NCBI GenBank assembly: GCA_045588575.1
Contig: JAZNEJ010000005.1
Coordinates: forward strand, 121,633-185,632
Direction: 5' to 3'
Source of the DNA: RGIG5299 sp045588575
GTDB taxonomy: Bacteria > Bacillota > Clostridia > Oscillospirales > RGIG5299
DNA: 64,000 nt
Shown: positions 52,023 to 60,813 of the stretch, one piece after another
How positions within the stretch are numbered: the first letter of the stretch is position 1
How the letters are laid out: every line of letters begins with the position of its first letter
Notes under the pieces: generated by a model
Told to the model about the DNA's origin: nothing
Database searches by the model: none
What the model saw: only the letters and a program-made list of their open reading frames with translations
Position numbers and translations under genes: made by a program

Positions 52023-52071
52023 ATTATGCATCTTGCACAAATAAAAAATCAGAAATTTGTCATTTTTGCTA

Positions 52072-52100
52072 TTGCCAAATTCACTAAAAAGGTATATAAT
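52072..52100 (+). promoter_or_regulatory. Promoter of the second modular secreted protein
   Basis: TTGCCA (52072-52077) and TATAAT (52095-52100) are 17 bp apart, 47 bases before the ATG, which follows AAAGGAAAA. Confidence 0.75.
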
Positions 52101-52146
52101 ATATTATATATCTTTATAACTATAAATATAAAAGGAAAATGCTGTT

Positions 52147-55100
52147 ATGAAAAGAAAAATTATTTCTGTTATTTTGGCAATAGCACTTGTGTTGCCGTTA
52201 CTGTTGGCAATTCCGCTTCCTTCTTTTGCGGAAGCGGTTGGCTATACTGTGCCTTCCGAAATTAAATTCTGGAATAGCCTTGGAGAAGAGGTAACGCCCG
52301 AAAACGGCAAAGTGAAAGTTTATGCCGACGGTTCCGTTTCTTTCCCTGCTGCCTATAACCCCACGGGATTCTATTTCAAAAAGGAACTTTCGAACAACTT
52401 CACCGTTGAGTTTGAGGTTTTACCCTCTGCGGCGTCTAGCTCAACCGTTTCCTTCTTTGCGGTAAACCCCGAGGAAGAGATAAATGCCGATAGCGGTCTT
52501 GTTTTGCATTTCTCCGATTTAAAGGGCGTAACCTACGACTATAAAAAGCCCAACGGTGAAATTCTCGGCACCGGTGATTTAAACGTTTCTTTTAAACAAC
52601 GCGAAAACGGCTACAATAAGGTTAGAATAACAGTTGTTAACAATACAGCATACGTTTACATAAACGAAACCCTCGTTAACTTTGCAATGAAAATTTCTCT
52701 TGGCTCAAGATATCTTGCATTCGGCCACAGCGCAATGGGCGGGGGAGTATCTAACGAAGAAAATGCTTTGAGAATAAGAAATTTCAAAATTAAAGACGGC
52801 GATTACGAAAAAGTCTGCTTCGGCAACGAAAGCTTTATGTCAAGCGATTTCACTCTCGTCGGCTCGGGTAACGATTCCAAAGTATATTACGACGATAACG
52901 GCTTAATTTACCTTCCTGTAATTACAAATCACACCGGTTTTGCTTATAAAACTCCTTTAAGCGGTAACTACACCATTGAAGCAGACGTTAAAATCCCCGC
53001 TGAAGGTGTTTCAGGCGCACCCTTCATCACCTTGGGTGATAAGCTGCCTACAAGCTGGATTGATGCATATGGCTCTAACTGTATTCTTTTAAGATTCAGA
53101 AACTGGTCAGACGCATACGGCTATTTCTTATATGAAAATGCTGTAGGTGGTGTCAGCCAAACTGCTCTTGGTTTCGGCGGAACCTATAATTTAAATGCCG
53201 CTGGCTACAACCATTTTAAAATAGTTGTTCAAGATGGTGTTGCAACTACATTCTTAAACGGCTTGGATATAGGTCATAGCGCACAGCTCACCTCCGAACA
53301 AAACTATCTTTATTTTGCTTTTGTCATGGAGGGCGCAGAGACCACTCCCGAAAATTCTTCTCAAATTAAAAATCTTAAAATAACAGCAAACGGCACAACC
53401 AAAATTTATAATTCAGATGCCATTGCATCTGCAAATAAAAATTGGAACACAGCTGCTTACGGTGATGCTCATCATTTTGAAATCACTCCCGAAGGTTATT
53501 TACAGCTTTCAGCTCACGAATTGAGTTCTGCAATCGCATCGAGCAAACAGGGATTTGTATTCAATAAAACAACTCCCTTGAGCTTTGACCTTTCAATTCC
53601 TTATCCTCACGATGAACTTCTCGGCGCAACTCAAACTGACGGCTGGGGAAACCAATTCTTCGGAATAACCTTGGCGGCAGGAAACACGATAAGCTACGTT
53701 GCAGGCACGTCTGCTCCCTCTGTTACTTCTTATAAAACAAATGCGGCTTTAAAAACCCTTCAAATGAAAATTTGCACCGAAGGAACGGGTTACAGAGTAT
53801 TCTTCTACGTAAATAAGCACACAAGCGGAGATGTAAATGAAGAAATTTGCTTAACTCCCGAAGGCATAAGAAACGGCGCTTTAATAGCTCCCAATAAAAA
53901 CGTAACGATTACCTATGAATTAACCGAAAACGACGTAGAAATCTACGTAACCCCCGAAAACGGAAATAAAACGCTTTTCTATACCGCTGAAAATATTTCA
54001 AAAGCATTTGAAGTAAGCAATGAAGTAGGCGTTGCATTTGCGGCAAGCAGCTACGGCGCAGCAAGAACCGAAGCGTTCCTTGTTAAAGCTGTAAACGGCG
54101 TTACAACCGCTTATGCAAAAGGAACCGAATTTACAGGTCTTTTGAACTTAATCGAGGCAACCGGAAATGATTTTGAAGGTCAGCCCTTCTATAATTGGGG
54201 AATTTACACCGATTACACCCATGAGGGTATAAAACTTGCAGGACATCCCGCTCTTTACACCTCAGGCGGTATTGCATTAAGAAATAAAACAAATCTTGCA
54301 AATGCATCGGCAACCTTAAAGATTAACGATTTATCTGAAAATGCCTTTGTTTCAATAAGCTTCTCAAAAACTCCTTTAACCGAAACGAGCGACAGATTCT
54401 GGGAAGGTCAAATTCTTCCCGATATGCCTACAAACGAGGCCTTCACTTTTAGAATTTTCAAAGATGGCGCCGCAGATATTCTTTGCGGCTGGGACGGAAG
54501 TTATTTCCCGCTTGATACGATTGATGCTTCTTCCGAAATAGAATTTGCATTAAGCGATATTATAACCGAAAACGGCGAAAGCTACGTTTACCTCACCGTT
54601 AACGGCAAAAAAGTAAAAAAATCGGGTGAAGATTTAAAATTCAGAGTATCTAACGTTTTAGATGAAAACAAGCAGTGCTATATGGGTGTAGCTCTTTCAT
54701 CAAACGGTATTAATTTAGCTGTTGATATTGACGTTTTAGCACTTAACGGAAATGTTTTCACTTATGAGCTTCCCGAAGATGACATATATTTACCCAACCG
54801 TCCCACTATTATCGGTGCACAGTATAGACTTGAAGGAACACCCGGTCTCCGTTTCTCAACAAGAATAAACGTTACAAAAAATAATGCAACAGAGGAATGG
54901 ATTAACGGTAAAATAACCATTCACGAAGATTTCACCGTAACAATCGGCAATATTAAAAGAACCGGCACACTCATTATGCCCGCGGATATGCTTGGAAATA
55001 ATGATTTAAGAATTACCGAGGACGGTACAATAAACGGAACCCGTTATTTAAACGTTGAAATGAAAAAGCTTTACCGCATATTCACCGCAGCTCACGAAGA

Positions 55101-56445
55101 GGGCTACGTAATATTTAATGCGGTTATGGTAGGTATTCCCGATTCTCAATACGGCGGTAAAAACTATGACAGACAGTTCGTTGCAGTATCTTATATCGAA
55201 TACGAAGACGGTTCTATAATTTATTCCAAACCCTTATCGAGAAGCATAGCCGACGTCCACGAAAACGCCACCGATAACGAAGCTGACGTCGGAGATTTTG
55301 AAGAGTGGTGGGATATATTTAAAGATAACGACGGCGATTCTTCCTCTTTTGAAGAGTGGTGGGATACCTTTAAAGATAATGACGGAGATACTTCCAATAT
55401 GGAAGAATGGTGGAACCCGATTCCTCGCCAATCCTTAGAAGCTGTTGTTATGGTAGGAAACGAATGGAATCAGTTAAGATTTAAAGATATTACCAATGGA
55501 ACTCTTGTCATCAAAAACGTAAGCGGAAATACAACCTACGTTGAAGGAGTCGACTACGAGGTAGACTACGAAAACGGAAAAATTCGTCGACTTGCAAACA
55601 GTAAAATTCCCGATTTTTCCGAGAGCTTAACCTACGGATTGGGAGTAAAACAGCTTGACGATAAAACGCTTACGGCAGCTGATATGCCTAAATATTACGG
55701 ATATTATTTTACCGTTTACGCAGAATATGAGTATAATAAAGACGTAAACGTCGGTTACGATACCGTTCTTGAAAATATCAACAATTTTAACGGAACTTCA
55801 ATTCCCGAAAACGTAATTAACAAAGTTAAAAACGGTCAGGATATTACAATCGGTGTAATAGGCGACAGTATAAGCACCGGTGCCGAAGCAACCAAAGGCA
55901 ATGAATATTTCACCTTGCTTGCAAACTATCTCAGAAACCTTAGCGGAAATAAAATTAACGTTGATATTGTAAATGTTTCAGTAGGCGGACATACTTCCGA
56001 TGAAGGTATTACAAGAGCAAATCTTCTTTATCAAGAGTGCGGAGATAAAGAACCCGACCTCGTTATTATTGCTTACGGTATGAACGACCAAAATTCAACC
56101 GGAGACACACCTTATAACTCACCCGAAAAATATGCTTCCAATATTGCGGGCATTGTAAATACTGTGAGAAATCTTGCAGTAAACGACCCCGATATAATTT
56201 TGGTTACATCAATGCCCTCAAATCCGCAGTGGCTCCACACCAGCGGTAAATGGTATGAGTTGGGCGATGCTCTTCGCGCATACGCAAAGCAGGAAAATAT
56301 TCCTCTTGCCGACGTTGGCGCATTCTTCCAGAATCAGCTTGATAACGGACAAACCTATGAAGAGCTCATTTACTCTATGATTAACCACCCCGGAGATTAC
56401 GGTCATAAGCTCTATTTCTTAACTCTTAAATCACTTTTTAACTAA
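52147..56445 (+). CDS. Giant secreted modular protein with EEWW repeats and SGNH esterase domain
   Basis: A 1,432-residue exported protein. Signal peptide (cleavage after SFA, about residue 28). Modules: C1 (30-225), C2 (226-420), A (433-658), B (659-880), D (885-1038). Three 17-residue FEEWWD repeats follow (1048-1090), then a beta linker domain (about 1092-1200) and a C-terminal SGNH hydrolase (1215-1432). SGNH residues are visible: GDSIS (Ser1241), VGGHTSD (Gly1281), GMND (Asn1313) and DYGH (Asp1417/His1420). SGNH enzymes are typically O-acyl esterases on sugars or wall polymers. Modules A, B, C and D are shared with the upstream secreted protein in a different order. No wall anchor is seen. 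Confidence 0.82.
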   Translation: MKRKIISVILAIALVLPLLLAIPLPSFAEAVGYTVPSEIKFWNSLGEEVTPENGKVKVYADGSVSFPAAYNPTGFYFKKELSNNFTVEFEVLPSAASSSTVSFFAVNPEEEINADSGLVLHFSDLKGVTYDYKKPNGEILGTGDLNVSFKQRENGYNKVRITVVNNTAYVYINETLVNFAMKISLGSRYLAFGHSAMGGGVSNEENALRIRNFKIKDGDYEKVCFGNESFMSSDFTLVGSGNDSKVYYDDNGLIYLPVITNHTGFAYKTPLSGNYTIEADVKIPAEGVSGAPFITLGDKLPTSWIDAYGSNCILLRFRNWSDAYGYFLYENAVGGVSQTALGFGGTYNLNAAGYNHFKIVVQDGVATTFLNGLDIGHSAQLTSEQNYLYFAFVMEGAETTPENSSQIKNLKITANGTTKIYNSDAIASANKNWNTAAYGDAHHFEITPEGYLQLSAHELSSAIASSKQGFVFNKTTPLSFDLSIPYPHDELLGATQTDGWGNQFFGITLAAGNTISYVAGTSAPSVTSYKTNAALKTLQMKICTEGTGYRVFFYVNKHTSGDVNEEICLTPEGIRNGALIAPNKNVTITYELTENDVEIYVTPENGNKTLFYTAENISKAFEVSNEVGVAFAASSYGAARTEAFLVKAVNGVTTAYAKGTEFTGLLNLIEATGNDFEGQPFYNWGIYTDYTHEGIKLAGHPALYTSGGIALRNKTNLANASATLKINDLSENAFVSISFSKTPLTETSDRFWEGQILPDMPTNEAFTFRIFKDGAADILCGWDGSYFPLDTIDASSEIEFALSDIITENGESYVYLTVNGKKVKKSGEDLKFRVSNVLDENKQCYMGVALSSNGINLAVDIDVLALNGNVFTYELPEDDIYLPNRPTIIGAQYRLEGTPGLRFSTRINVTKNNATEEWINGKITIHEDFTVTIGNIKRTGTLIMPADMLGNNDLRITEDGTINGTRYLNVEMKKLYRIFTAAHEEGYVIFNAVMVGIPDSQYGGKNYDRQFVAVSYIEYEDGSIIYSKPLSRSIADVHENATDNEADVGDFEEWWDIFKDNDGDSSSFEEWWDTFKDNDGDTSNMEEWWNPIPRQSLEAVVMVGNEWNQLRFKDITNGTLVIKNVSGNTTYVEGVDYEVDYENGKIRRLANSKIPDFSESLTYGLGVKQLDDKTLTAADMPKYYGYYFTVYAEYEYNKDVNVGYDTVLENINNFNGTSIPENVINKVKNGQDITIGVIGDSISTGAEATKGNEYFTLLANYLRNLSGNKINVDIVNVSVGGHTSDEGITRANLLYQECGDKEPDLVIIAYGMNDQNSTGDTPYNSPEKYASNIAGIVNTVRNLAVNDPDIILVTSMPSNPQWLHTSGKWYELGDALRAYAKQENIPLADVGAFFQNQLDNGQTYEELIYSMINHPGDYGHKLYFLTLKSLFN
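55297..55413 (+). repeat. Three 51-bp (17-residue) FEEWW-DNDGD repeats
   Basis: Codons 1051, 1068 and 1085 each begin (F/M)EEWW. The first two units continue D(I/T)FKDNDGD and three small residues. The DNDGD core looks like a calcium-binding Asp-rich loop, as in dockerin or thrombospondin type 3 repeats (inference). The tails of the two peptides at 51613 and 51843 follow the same pattern. Confidence 0.9.
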
Positions 56446-56454
56446 TAATGAAAA

Positions 56455-56488
56455 ACACTCACTTTGAAAAAAGTGGGTGTTTTTTTAT
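56455..56488 (+). terminator. Terminator of the giant secreted protein gene
   Basis: AACACTCACTTT and AAAGTGGGTGTT pair (one G-U), followed by TTTTTTT, starting about 9 bases after the stop. Confidence 0.88.
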
Positions 56489-56581
56489 AATTTGACGAAT
56501 ATAATATGCTGTATATATTAAAATTAAAAAAATAGCCAAATAAAGAATTATTAATTTTTTTTGAATTGTGCAAAATATATA

Positions 56582-56645
56582 TTGAAAAATTTGCAAAAAT
56601 GTTTTATTATATATACTGTTAGCACTCGCGCTTAAAGAGTGCCAA
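56582..56645 (+). promoter_or_regulatory. groESL promoter with CIRCE operator
   Basis: TTGAAA (56582-56587), 17 bp and TATTAT (56605-56610) form the promoter. A CIRCE element follows at 56619-56645: TTAGCACTC, nine bases, GAGTGCCAA, one mismatch from the perfect inverted repeat. CIRCE is bound by the heat-shock repressor HrcA, which is not encoded in this window. Confidence 0.93.
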
Positions 56646-56687
56646 AAATGATAAAAAATATTTATTATAAATAGGAGGCATTTCACA

Positions 56688-56972
56688 ATGAAACTCAAAC
56701 CCTTAGGCGACCGTTTGGTTATTAAAATGGTAGAAGCCGAAGAAACAACAAAAAGCGGAATTATCTTAGCAGGAACCGCAAAAGAAAAACCTCAGGTAGC
56801 ACAGGTTTTAGAGGTAGGTCCCGGCGGTCTTGTTGACGGAAAAGAAATAAAAATGGAACTCAAACCCGGCGACAAAGTTATAACCAATAAATATTCGGGC
56901 ACAGAAATCAAACTCGACGGCGAAGAATATATCATCGTTCGTCAGAGTGATGTTCTTGCAATAGTTGAGTAA
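56688..56972 (+). CDS. groES: Co-chaperonin GroES
   Basis: The 94-residue lid of the GroEL chamber. Family start KLKPLGDRLVIKMVEAEE, mobile loop EETTKSGIILAGTAKEKPQ, and roof segment are intact. RBS is AGGAGG. First gene of the CIRCE-controlled operon; groEL starts 15 bases later. Confidence 0.98.
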   Translation: MKLKPLGDRLVIKMVEAEETTKSGIILAGTAKEKPQVAQVLEVGPGGLVDGKEIKMELKPGDKVITNKYSGTEIKLDGEEYIIVRQSDVLAIVE

Positions 56973-56986
56973 GGAGGAAACTTCAA

Positions 56987-58618
56987 ATGTCAAAAGTAAT
57001 CATCTACGGTGAAGACGCAAGAAAAGCTCTTCAGGAAGGCGTAAATAAGCTTGCAGATACAGTTAAAGTAACTCTTGGCCCCAAAGGTAAAAACGTAGTT
57101 TTAGATAAAAAATTCGGTGCTCCGTTAGTAACCAACGACGGTGTTACAATTGCAAAAGAAATCGAACTCGATGACGTTTTTGAAAATATGGGTGCACAAA
57201 TTGTAAAAGAAGTTGCAACCAAAACAAACGATATAGCAGGCGACGGCACCACAACAGCAACTCTTCTTGCTCAAACTCTTATTAAAGAAGGCATGAAGAA
57301 CGTTGCAGCAGGCGCAAATCCCATGATTTTAAAGAAGGGCATCAAAAAAGCAACCGACGTTGCTTGCGAAGCAATTCTTAACAATGCAAAAGCAGTAAAA
57401 GGTTCTGAAGATATTGCACGTGTTGCAACCGTTTCAGCAGCCGATGAATTCGTTGGCAAGCTCATTTCCGAAGCAATGGAAAAGGTTTCCGTAAACGGTG
57501 TTATCACTCTCGAAGAGTCTAAAACCGCCGAAACCTACAGCGAAGTTGTTGAGGGTATGCAGTTCGACAGAGGCTATATCTCTCCCTATATGGTAACCGA
57601 TACCGATAAGATGGAAGCAGTTATCGACGATGCTCTCATTCTTATCACCGATAAGAAAATTTCCAACCTTCAGGAAATTCTTCCCTTACTCGAACAAATT
57701 GTTCAGGTTGGCAAAAAACTCGTTATCATCGCAGAAGACGTTGAAAACGAAGCAATTGCAACCTTAATAGTAAACAAACTCCGCGGCGTATTCACCTGCG
57801 TTGCAGTTAAAGCTCCCGGCTTTGGCGACAGACGTAAAGAAATGCTTCAGGATATCGCAGCATTAACCGGCGGACAGGTTATTTCTTCTGACCTCGGGCT
57901 CGACCTTAAAGACACCACCGTTGACCAGCTCGGTAGAGCAAAGCAGGTTAGAATTCAGAAAGAAAACACCATCATCGTTGACGGCGCAGGCACCAAAGAC
58001 GCAATCGAAGCAAGAAAAGTTCAAATTAAAAATGCAATCGCAATTTCCAACAGCGATTTTGACAAAGAAAAGCTCCACGAGCGTCTTGCAAAATTGTCGG
58101 GCGGCGTTGCAGTAATCAGAGTAGGCGCAGCAACCGAAGTTGAAATGAAAGAAAAGAAGCTTCGCATTGAAGACGCTCTTGCAGCAACCAGAGCAGCGGT
58201 TGAAGAGGGTATCGTTGCCGGCGGCGGAAGCGCATTCGTTTCCGTAATGGCAGACGTTGAAAAACTCATTGCAACTCTTGAAGGCGATGAAAAGACCGGT
58301 GCAAACATCGTATTAAAAGCACTTGAAGCACCTCTCCGTCAAATTGCCGCAAACGCAGGAAACGACGGTTCTGTAATTCTTAACAAGATAAGAGAAGCAA
58401 ATTCCGCATCCTTCGGCTACGATGCTTACAACGAAAAATACTGCGATATGCTTGAAACCGGTATCGTTGACCCTGCAAAAGTAACCAGAACCGCTTTAAG
58501 AAATGCAGCATCCATCGCATCAATGGTAATCACCACCGAATCTCTCGTTGCCGATAAAAAAGAACCCGCAGCACCCGCAGTTCCTCCCATGAGCCCCGAT
58601 ATGGGCGGAATGTATTAA
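56987..58618 (+). CDS. groEL: Chaperonin GroEL
   Basis: A 543-residue ATP-dependent folding chamber subunit. VTLGPKGKNVVLDKKFG and the nucleotide loop GDGTTTATLLAQ are present, as is the apical-domain helix region. The tail is PMSPDMGGMY, a short GGM-type end finishing in Tyr. The single groESL copy in the window is stress-controlled by CIRCE. Confidence 0.98.
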   Translation: MSKVIIYGEDARKALQEGVNKLADTVKVTLGPKGKNVVLDKKFGAPLVTNDGVTIAKEIELDDVFENMGAQIVKEVATKTNDIAGDGTTTATLLAQTLIKEGMKNVAAGANPMILKKGIKKATDVACEAILNNAKAVKGSEDIARVATVSAADEFVGKLISEAMEKVSVNGVITLEESKTAETYSEVVEGMQFDRGYISPYMVTDTDKMEAVIDDALILITDKKISNLQEILPLLEQIVQVGKKLVIIAEDVENEAIATLIVNKLRGVFTCVAVKAPGFGDRRKEMLQDIAALTGGQVISSDLGLDLKDTTVDQLGRAKQVRIQKENTIIVDGAGTKDAIEARKVQIKNAIAISNSDFDKEKLHERLAKLSGGVAVIRVGAATEVEMKEKKLRIEDALAATRAAVEEGIVAGGGSAFVSVMADVEKLIATLEGDEKTGANIVLKALEAPLRQIAANAGNDGSVILNKIREANSASFGYDAYNEKYCDMLETGIVDPAKVTRTALRNAASIASMVITTESLVADKKEPAAPAVPPMSPDMGGMY

Positions 58619-58634
58619 TTCCGAACAATAACTT

Positions 58635-58667
58635 AAGCCGCTGATTTTTCAGCGGCTTATTTATTTG
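58635..58667 (+). terminator. groESL terminator
   Basis: AAGCCGCTGA (58635-58644), loop TTTT and TCAGCGGCTT (58649-58658) form a 10-bp perfect stem followed by ATTTATTTG. Confidence 0.88.
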
Positions 58668-58737
58668 TTAAAACTCACTTGTAATGAAAATCATATTGTG
58701 ATAAAATATTATAAAATACAGTAGGGAGCACCCTTTT

Positions 58738-59814
58738 ATGAATATAACGAAAATTTCTATGTTTTTTAATATTAAAGGCACAATTTTGGAAGCCCGTCAA
58801 ATTAAAACGGGACATATAAACAGAACCTATATTGTCAAAACAAAAGATGGCAATAAAAACTGCGCTTACATAGTTCAGCGTATTAATAAATACGTTTTTA
58901 AAGACCCCGTTATGCTTATGGAAAACGTGCAAAAGATAACGGATTATATGAAAAACAAGTATATTGCCATAGGAATTAACCCTGAAAGACTTGTTTTGAA
59001 CTTTATGAAATCAATAAACGGAGAAAGCTGCCTTATTGATGATGACGGTGAATATTGGCGCTGCTACGAGTTCGTTGATAATTCAATAACCTATAACCTC
59101 CCCGAAACCGATTATTTAATGGAAAATATCGGCGTAGGCTTTGGAAATTTTCATTATATGCTTTCGGGCTTTGACGCATCACTCCTAACCGAAACAATAA
59201 AAGGCTTCCACTACACCAAAAAAAGAATTGAAAATTTATTTGAAGCAATAGAAAAAGATGAATTTAACCGCGCTAAAAACGTTAAAGAGGCAATTTCTTA
59301 TTACAAGGAGAAAAGCGCTCTGGCATCATCGCTTTGCGATACGTCGCTTCCTTTGAGAGTAACCCATAACGATGCGAAGTGCAATAACGTTTTGTTCGAC
59401 GTTAAAACCAATAAACCGCTGGCAGTAATAGATTTAGATACCGTTATGCCGGGCTTAATGGCATTCGATTTCGGCGATGCGGTAAGGTCGGCTTGTAACA
59501 CCTGTAACGAAGACGAGCCTAATTACGATAAAGTTATTTTAGATATCGACAAGTTCAAATGCTTTACAAAAGGATTTATGAGCAAGGTTTCCCAAATAAC
59601 GTCATCGGAAGAAAAAGAAAGCCTTGCGATTGGCGTTTTTGCCATAGCGGTAGAGCTTTCTGCAAGGTTTATGACAGACTACTTAACGGGTGATAAATAT
59701 TTTGACAAGGATTACGAAAATCACAATATGGTAAGAGCGCTTTCGCAGCTTGCCTTGGCTAAAGACGTTGAGAAAAAGCTTCTCAGTCTTGAAAAAATAA
59801 TAAAAGGTTTTTAA
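58738..59814 (+). CDS. Aminoglycoside-phosphotransferase-fold sugar kinase (N-acetylhexosamine kinase-like)
   Basis: A 358-residue cytoplasmic kinase. Catalytic loop THNDAKCNNVLFD (HxDxxxxN, near residue 215) and the metal aspartate in VIDLDTVMPG are present, with AFDFGD next. The opening TGHINRTYIV and YIVQRINKYVFKDPVMLMENV resemble NahK-type N-acetylhexosamine 1-kinases rather than drug-resistance enzymes. In those organisms the kinase serves salvage of GlcNAc/GalNAc from host or wall glycans. No sugar pathway gene is adjacent, so the substrate is inferred. Confidence 0.8.
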   Translation: MNITKISMFFNIKGTILEARQIKTGHINRTYIVKTKDGNKNCAYIVQRINKYVFKDPVMLMENVQKITDYMKNKYIAIGINPERLVLNFMKSINGESCLIDDDGEYWRCYEFVDNSITYNLPETDYLMENIGVGFGNFHYMLSGFDASLLTETIKGFHYTKKRIENLFEAIEKDEFNRAKNVKEAISYYKEKSALASSLCDTSLPLRVTHNDAKCNNVLFDVKTNKPLAVIDLDTVMPGLMAFDFGDAVRSACNTCNEDEPNYDKVILDIDKFKCFTKGFMSKVSQITSSEEKESLAIGVFAIAVELSARFMTDYLTGDKYFDKDYENHNMVRALSQLALAKDVEKKLLSLEKIIKGF

Positions 59815-59825
59815 TAATATTTTTC

Positions 59826-59859
59826 AAAATCACTTCATAAATTTTTATGAGGTGATTTT
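59826..59859 (+). terminator. Hairpin that may both terminate and hide the next ribosome site
   Basis: AAAATCACTTCATAA (59826-59840) pairs with TTATGAGGTGATTTT (59845-59859), 15 bp with one G-U, followed by T residues. It can terminate the kinase gene. The 3' arm contains GAGGTGAT, the only RBS for the ATG at 59863. Confidence 0.75.
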
Positions 59860-59862
59860 TTA

Positions 59863-60507
59863 ATGGGTGTTTTATATAAAAAAATATCAAAACAATTAAG
59901 CTATAAGGAAAACACAGTTTTAAGCTATGAAATAGTTTATCCCGAAATTACGGGCTATGGAAACGAAATAGGGAAGTTAAATGAAAAAATAAGAGAAGAA
60001 GCGCTTTTAAATGCAAAGAAAACGGAGGAACGCTATTTTCCGAAAGCGGCTCTTGCCTTCGACGCAACAGATGAGGGAGAAGACTTTTTCTCGCCGTTTA
60101 TAATAAAAGACGCAACTATGGTAACGGAAGAAAACGAAAATATAATTTCTTTGTTTTCGGTTTTAAACGAAAATACGGGCGGAGGAAGTATTTATAGCGG
60201 CAGGTCGGTAACCTACGACGTAAATACGGGTAAAACGTTAACTTTAAGTAACTTCATTAAAGGTTCCGACCTAAAAGCAAGGGTTACCGAAACTGTTAAA
60301 TCGTCAATAATGGAAGAAATAAAAAACGGCGAAAAAGGATACCTTTTTGATTGGGAAAGACGTGTAACCGAGCTTTTTAAACCCAAAAACTTTTATATTT
60401 CAGACAATGTTCCGGTTATTTATTACGGTCAAGATGACCTTATGCTTCACCGTTACGGAATAAAAGAATTTAAAATAAATCTTAATTTGAACAGCACGAT
60501 TTTTTAA
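59863..60507 (+). CDS. DUF3298/DUF4163-like beta protein
   Basis: A 214-residue protein. Its central region (LFSVLNENTGGGSIYSGRSVTYDVNTGKTLTLSNFI) matches the pattern of DUF3298-type domains found in RsiV and secreted lipoproteins, where a (G/S)G.H...-type turn is followed by D..TG. No signal peptide or membrane helix is present, unusual for this family, so it is cytoplasmic or the export signal is lost. The RBS is trapped in a strong hairpin. Confidence 0.65.
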   Translation: MGVLYKKISKQLSYKENTVLSYEIVYPEITGYGNEIGKLNEKIREEALLNAKKTEERYFPKAALAFDATDEGEDFFSPFIIKDATMVTEENENIISLFSVLNENTGGGSIYSGRSVTYDVNTGKTLTLSNFIKGSDLKARVTETVKSSIMEEIKNGEKGYLFDWERRVTELFKPKNFYISDNVPVIYYGQDDLMLHRYGIKEFKINLNLNSTIF

Positions 60508-60548
60508 GATATTGTTGGCTGTTTTCATAACGAAAATCTATTAAAATT

Positions 60549-60578
60549 AAACCTCTGCATCAAAAAATGCAGAGGTTT
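60549..60578. terminator. Bidirectional terminator
   Basis: AAACCTCTGCAT, loop CAAAAA and ATGCAGAGGTTT form a 12-bp perfect stem. Followed by TTTTTCTTTT on the right and flanked by A residues on the left, it separates the convergent genes ending at 60507 and 60589. Confidence 0.88.
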
Positions 60579-60588
60579 GGTTTTTCTT

Positions 60589-60813
60589 TTATTTCTTTTC
60601 TCCGGTTAGGAGCCATTCGGGATCATAACCAAACTCCATACCGATGAGCTTAGCAAGCATAGGGGAGATGGTTTTGTTCTGCTTGGTGCCCGGGCGGCTG
60701 TTGCTTGTGAGGATATAAAGGTAGTTTTCGGATATGCCGACACGCTTGGCAAATTCGCGCTTGGTGATATTCTTCTCTTTGATGATTTGATTCAACCTAT
60801 CAGATAATGACAT
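60589..60813 (-). CDS. Small XRE-type helix-turn-helix protein
   Basis: A 74-residue DNA-binding protein. The helix-turn-helix is in KREFAKRVGISENYLYILTSNSRPG (helices written as KREFAKRVGIS and ENYLYIL), with the C terminus LIGMEFGYDPEWLLTGEKK typical of phage-like repressors. Its ATG overlaps the end of the membrane LuxR gene by 14 bases, so the two are co-translated. It probably regulates the divergent operon or itself. Confidence 0.85.
   Translation of the reverse strand: MSLSDRLNQIIKEKNITKREFAKRVGISENYLYILTSNSRPGTKQNKTISPMLAKLIGMEFGYDPEWLLTGEKK

Noticed and set aside
55297..55413. Dockerin domain in the giant secreted protein
   Set aside because: The DNDGD spacing recalls calcium loops, but the paired 22-residue dockerin repeats with conserved Leu/Ile and Lys/Arg are missing.
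57271..58308. Several reverse-strand readings inside groEL
   Set aside because: Mirror images of groEL codon use, with no RBS or recognisable protein features.
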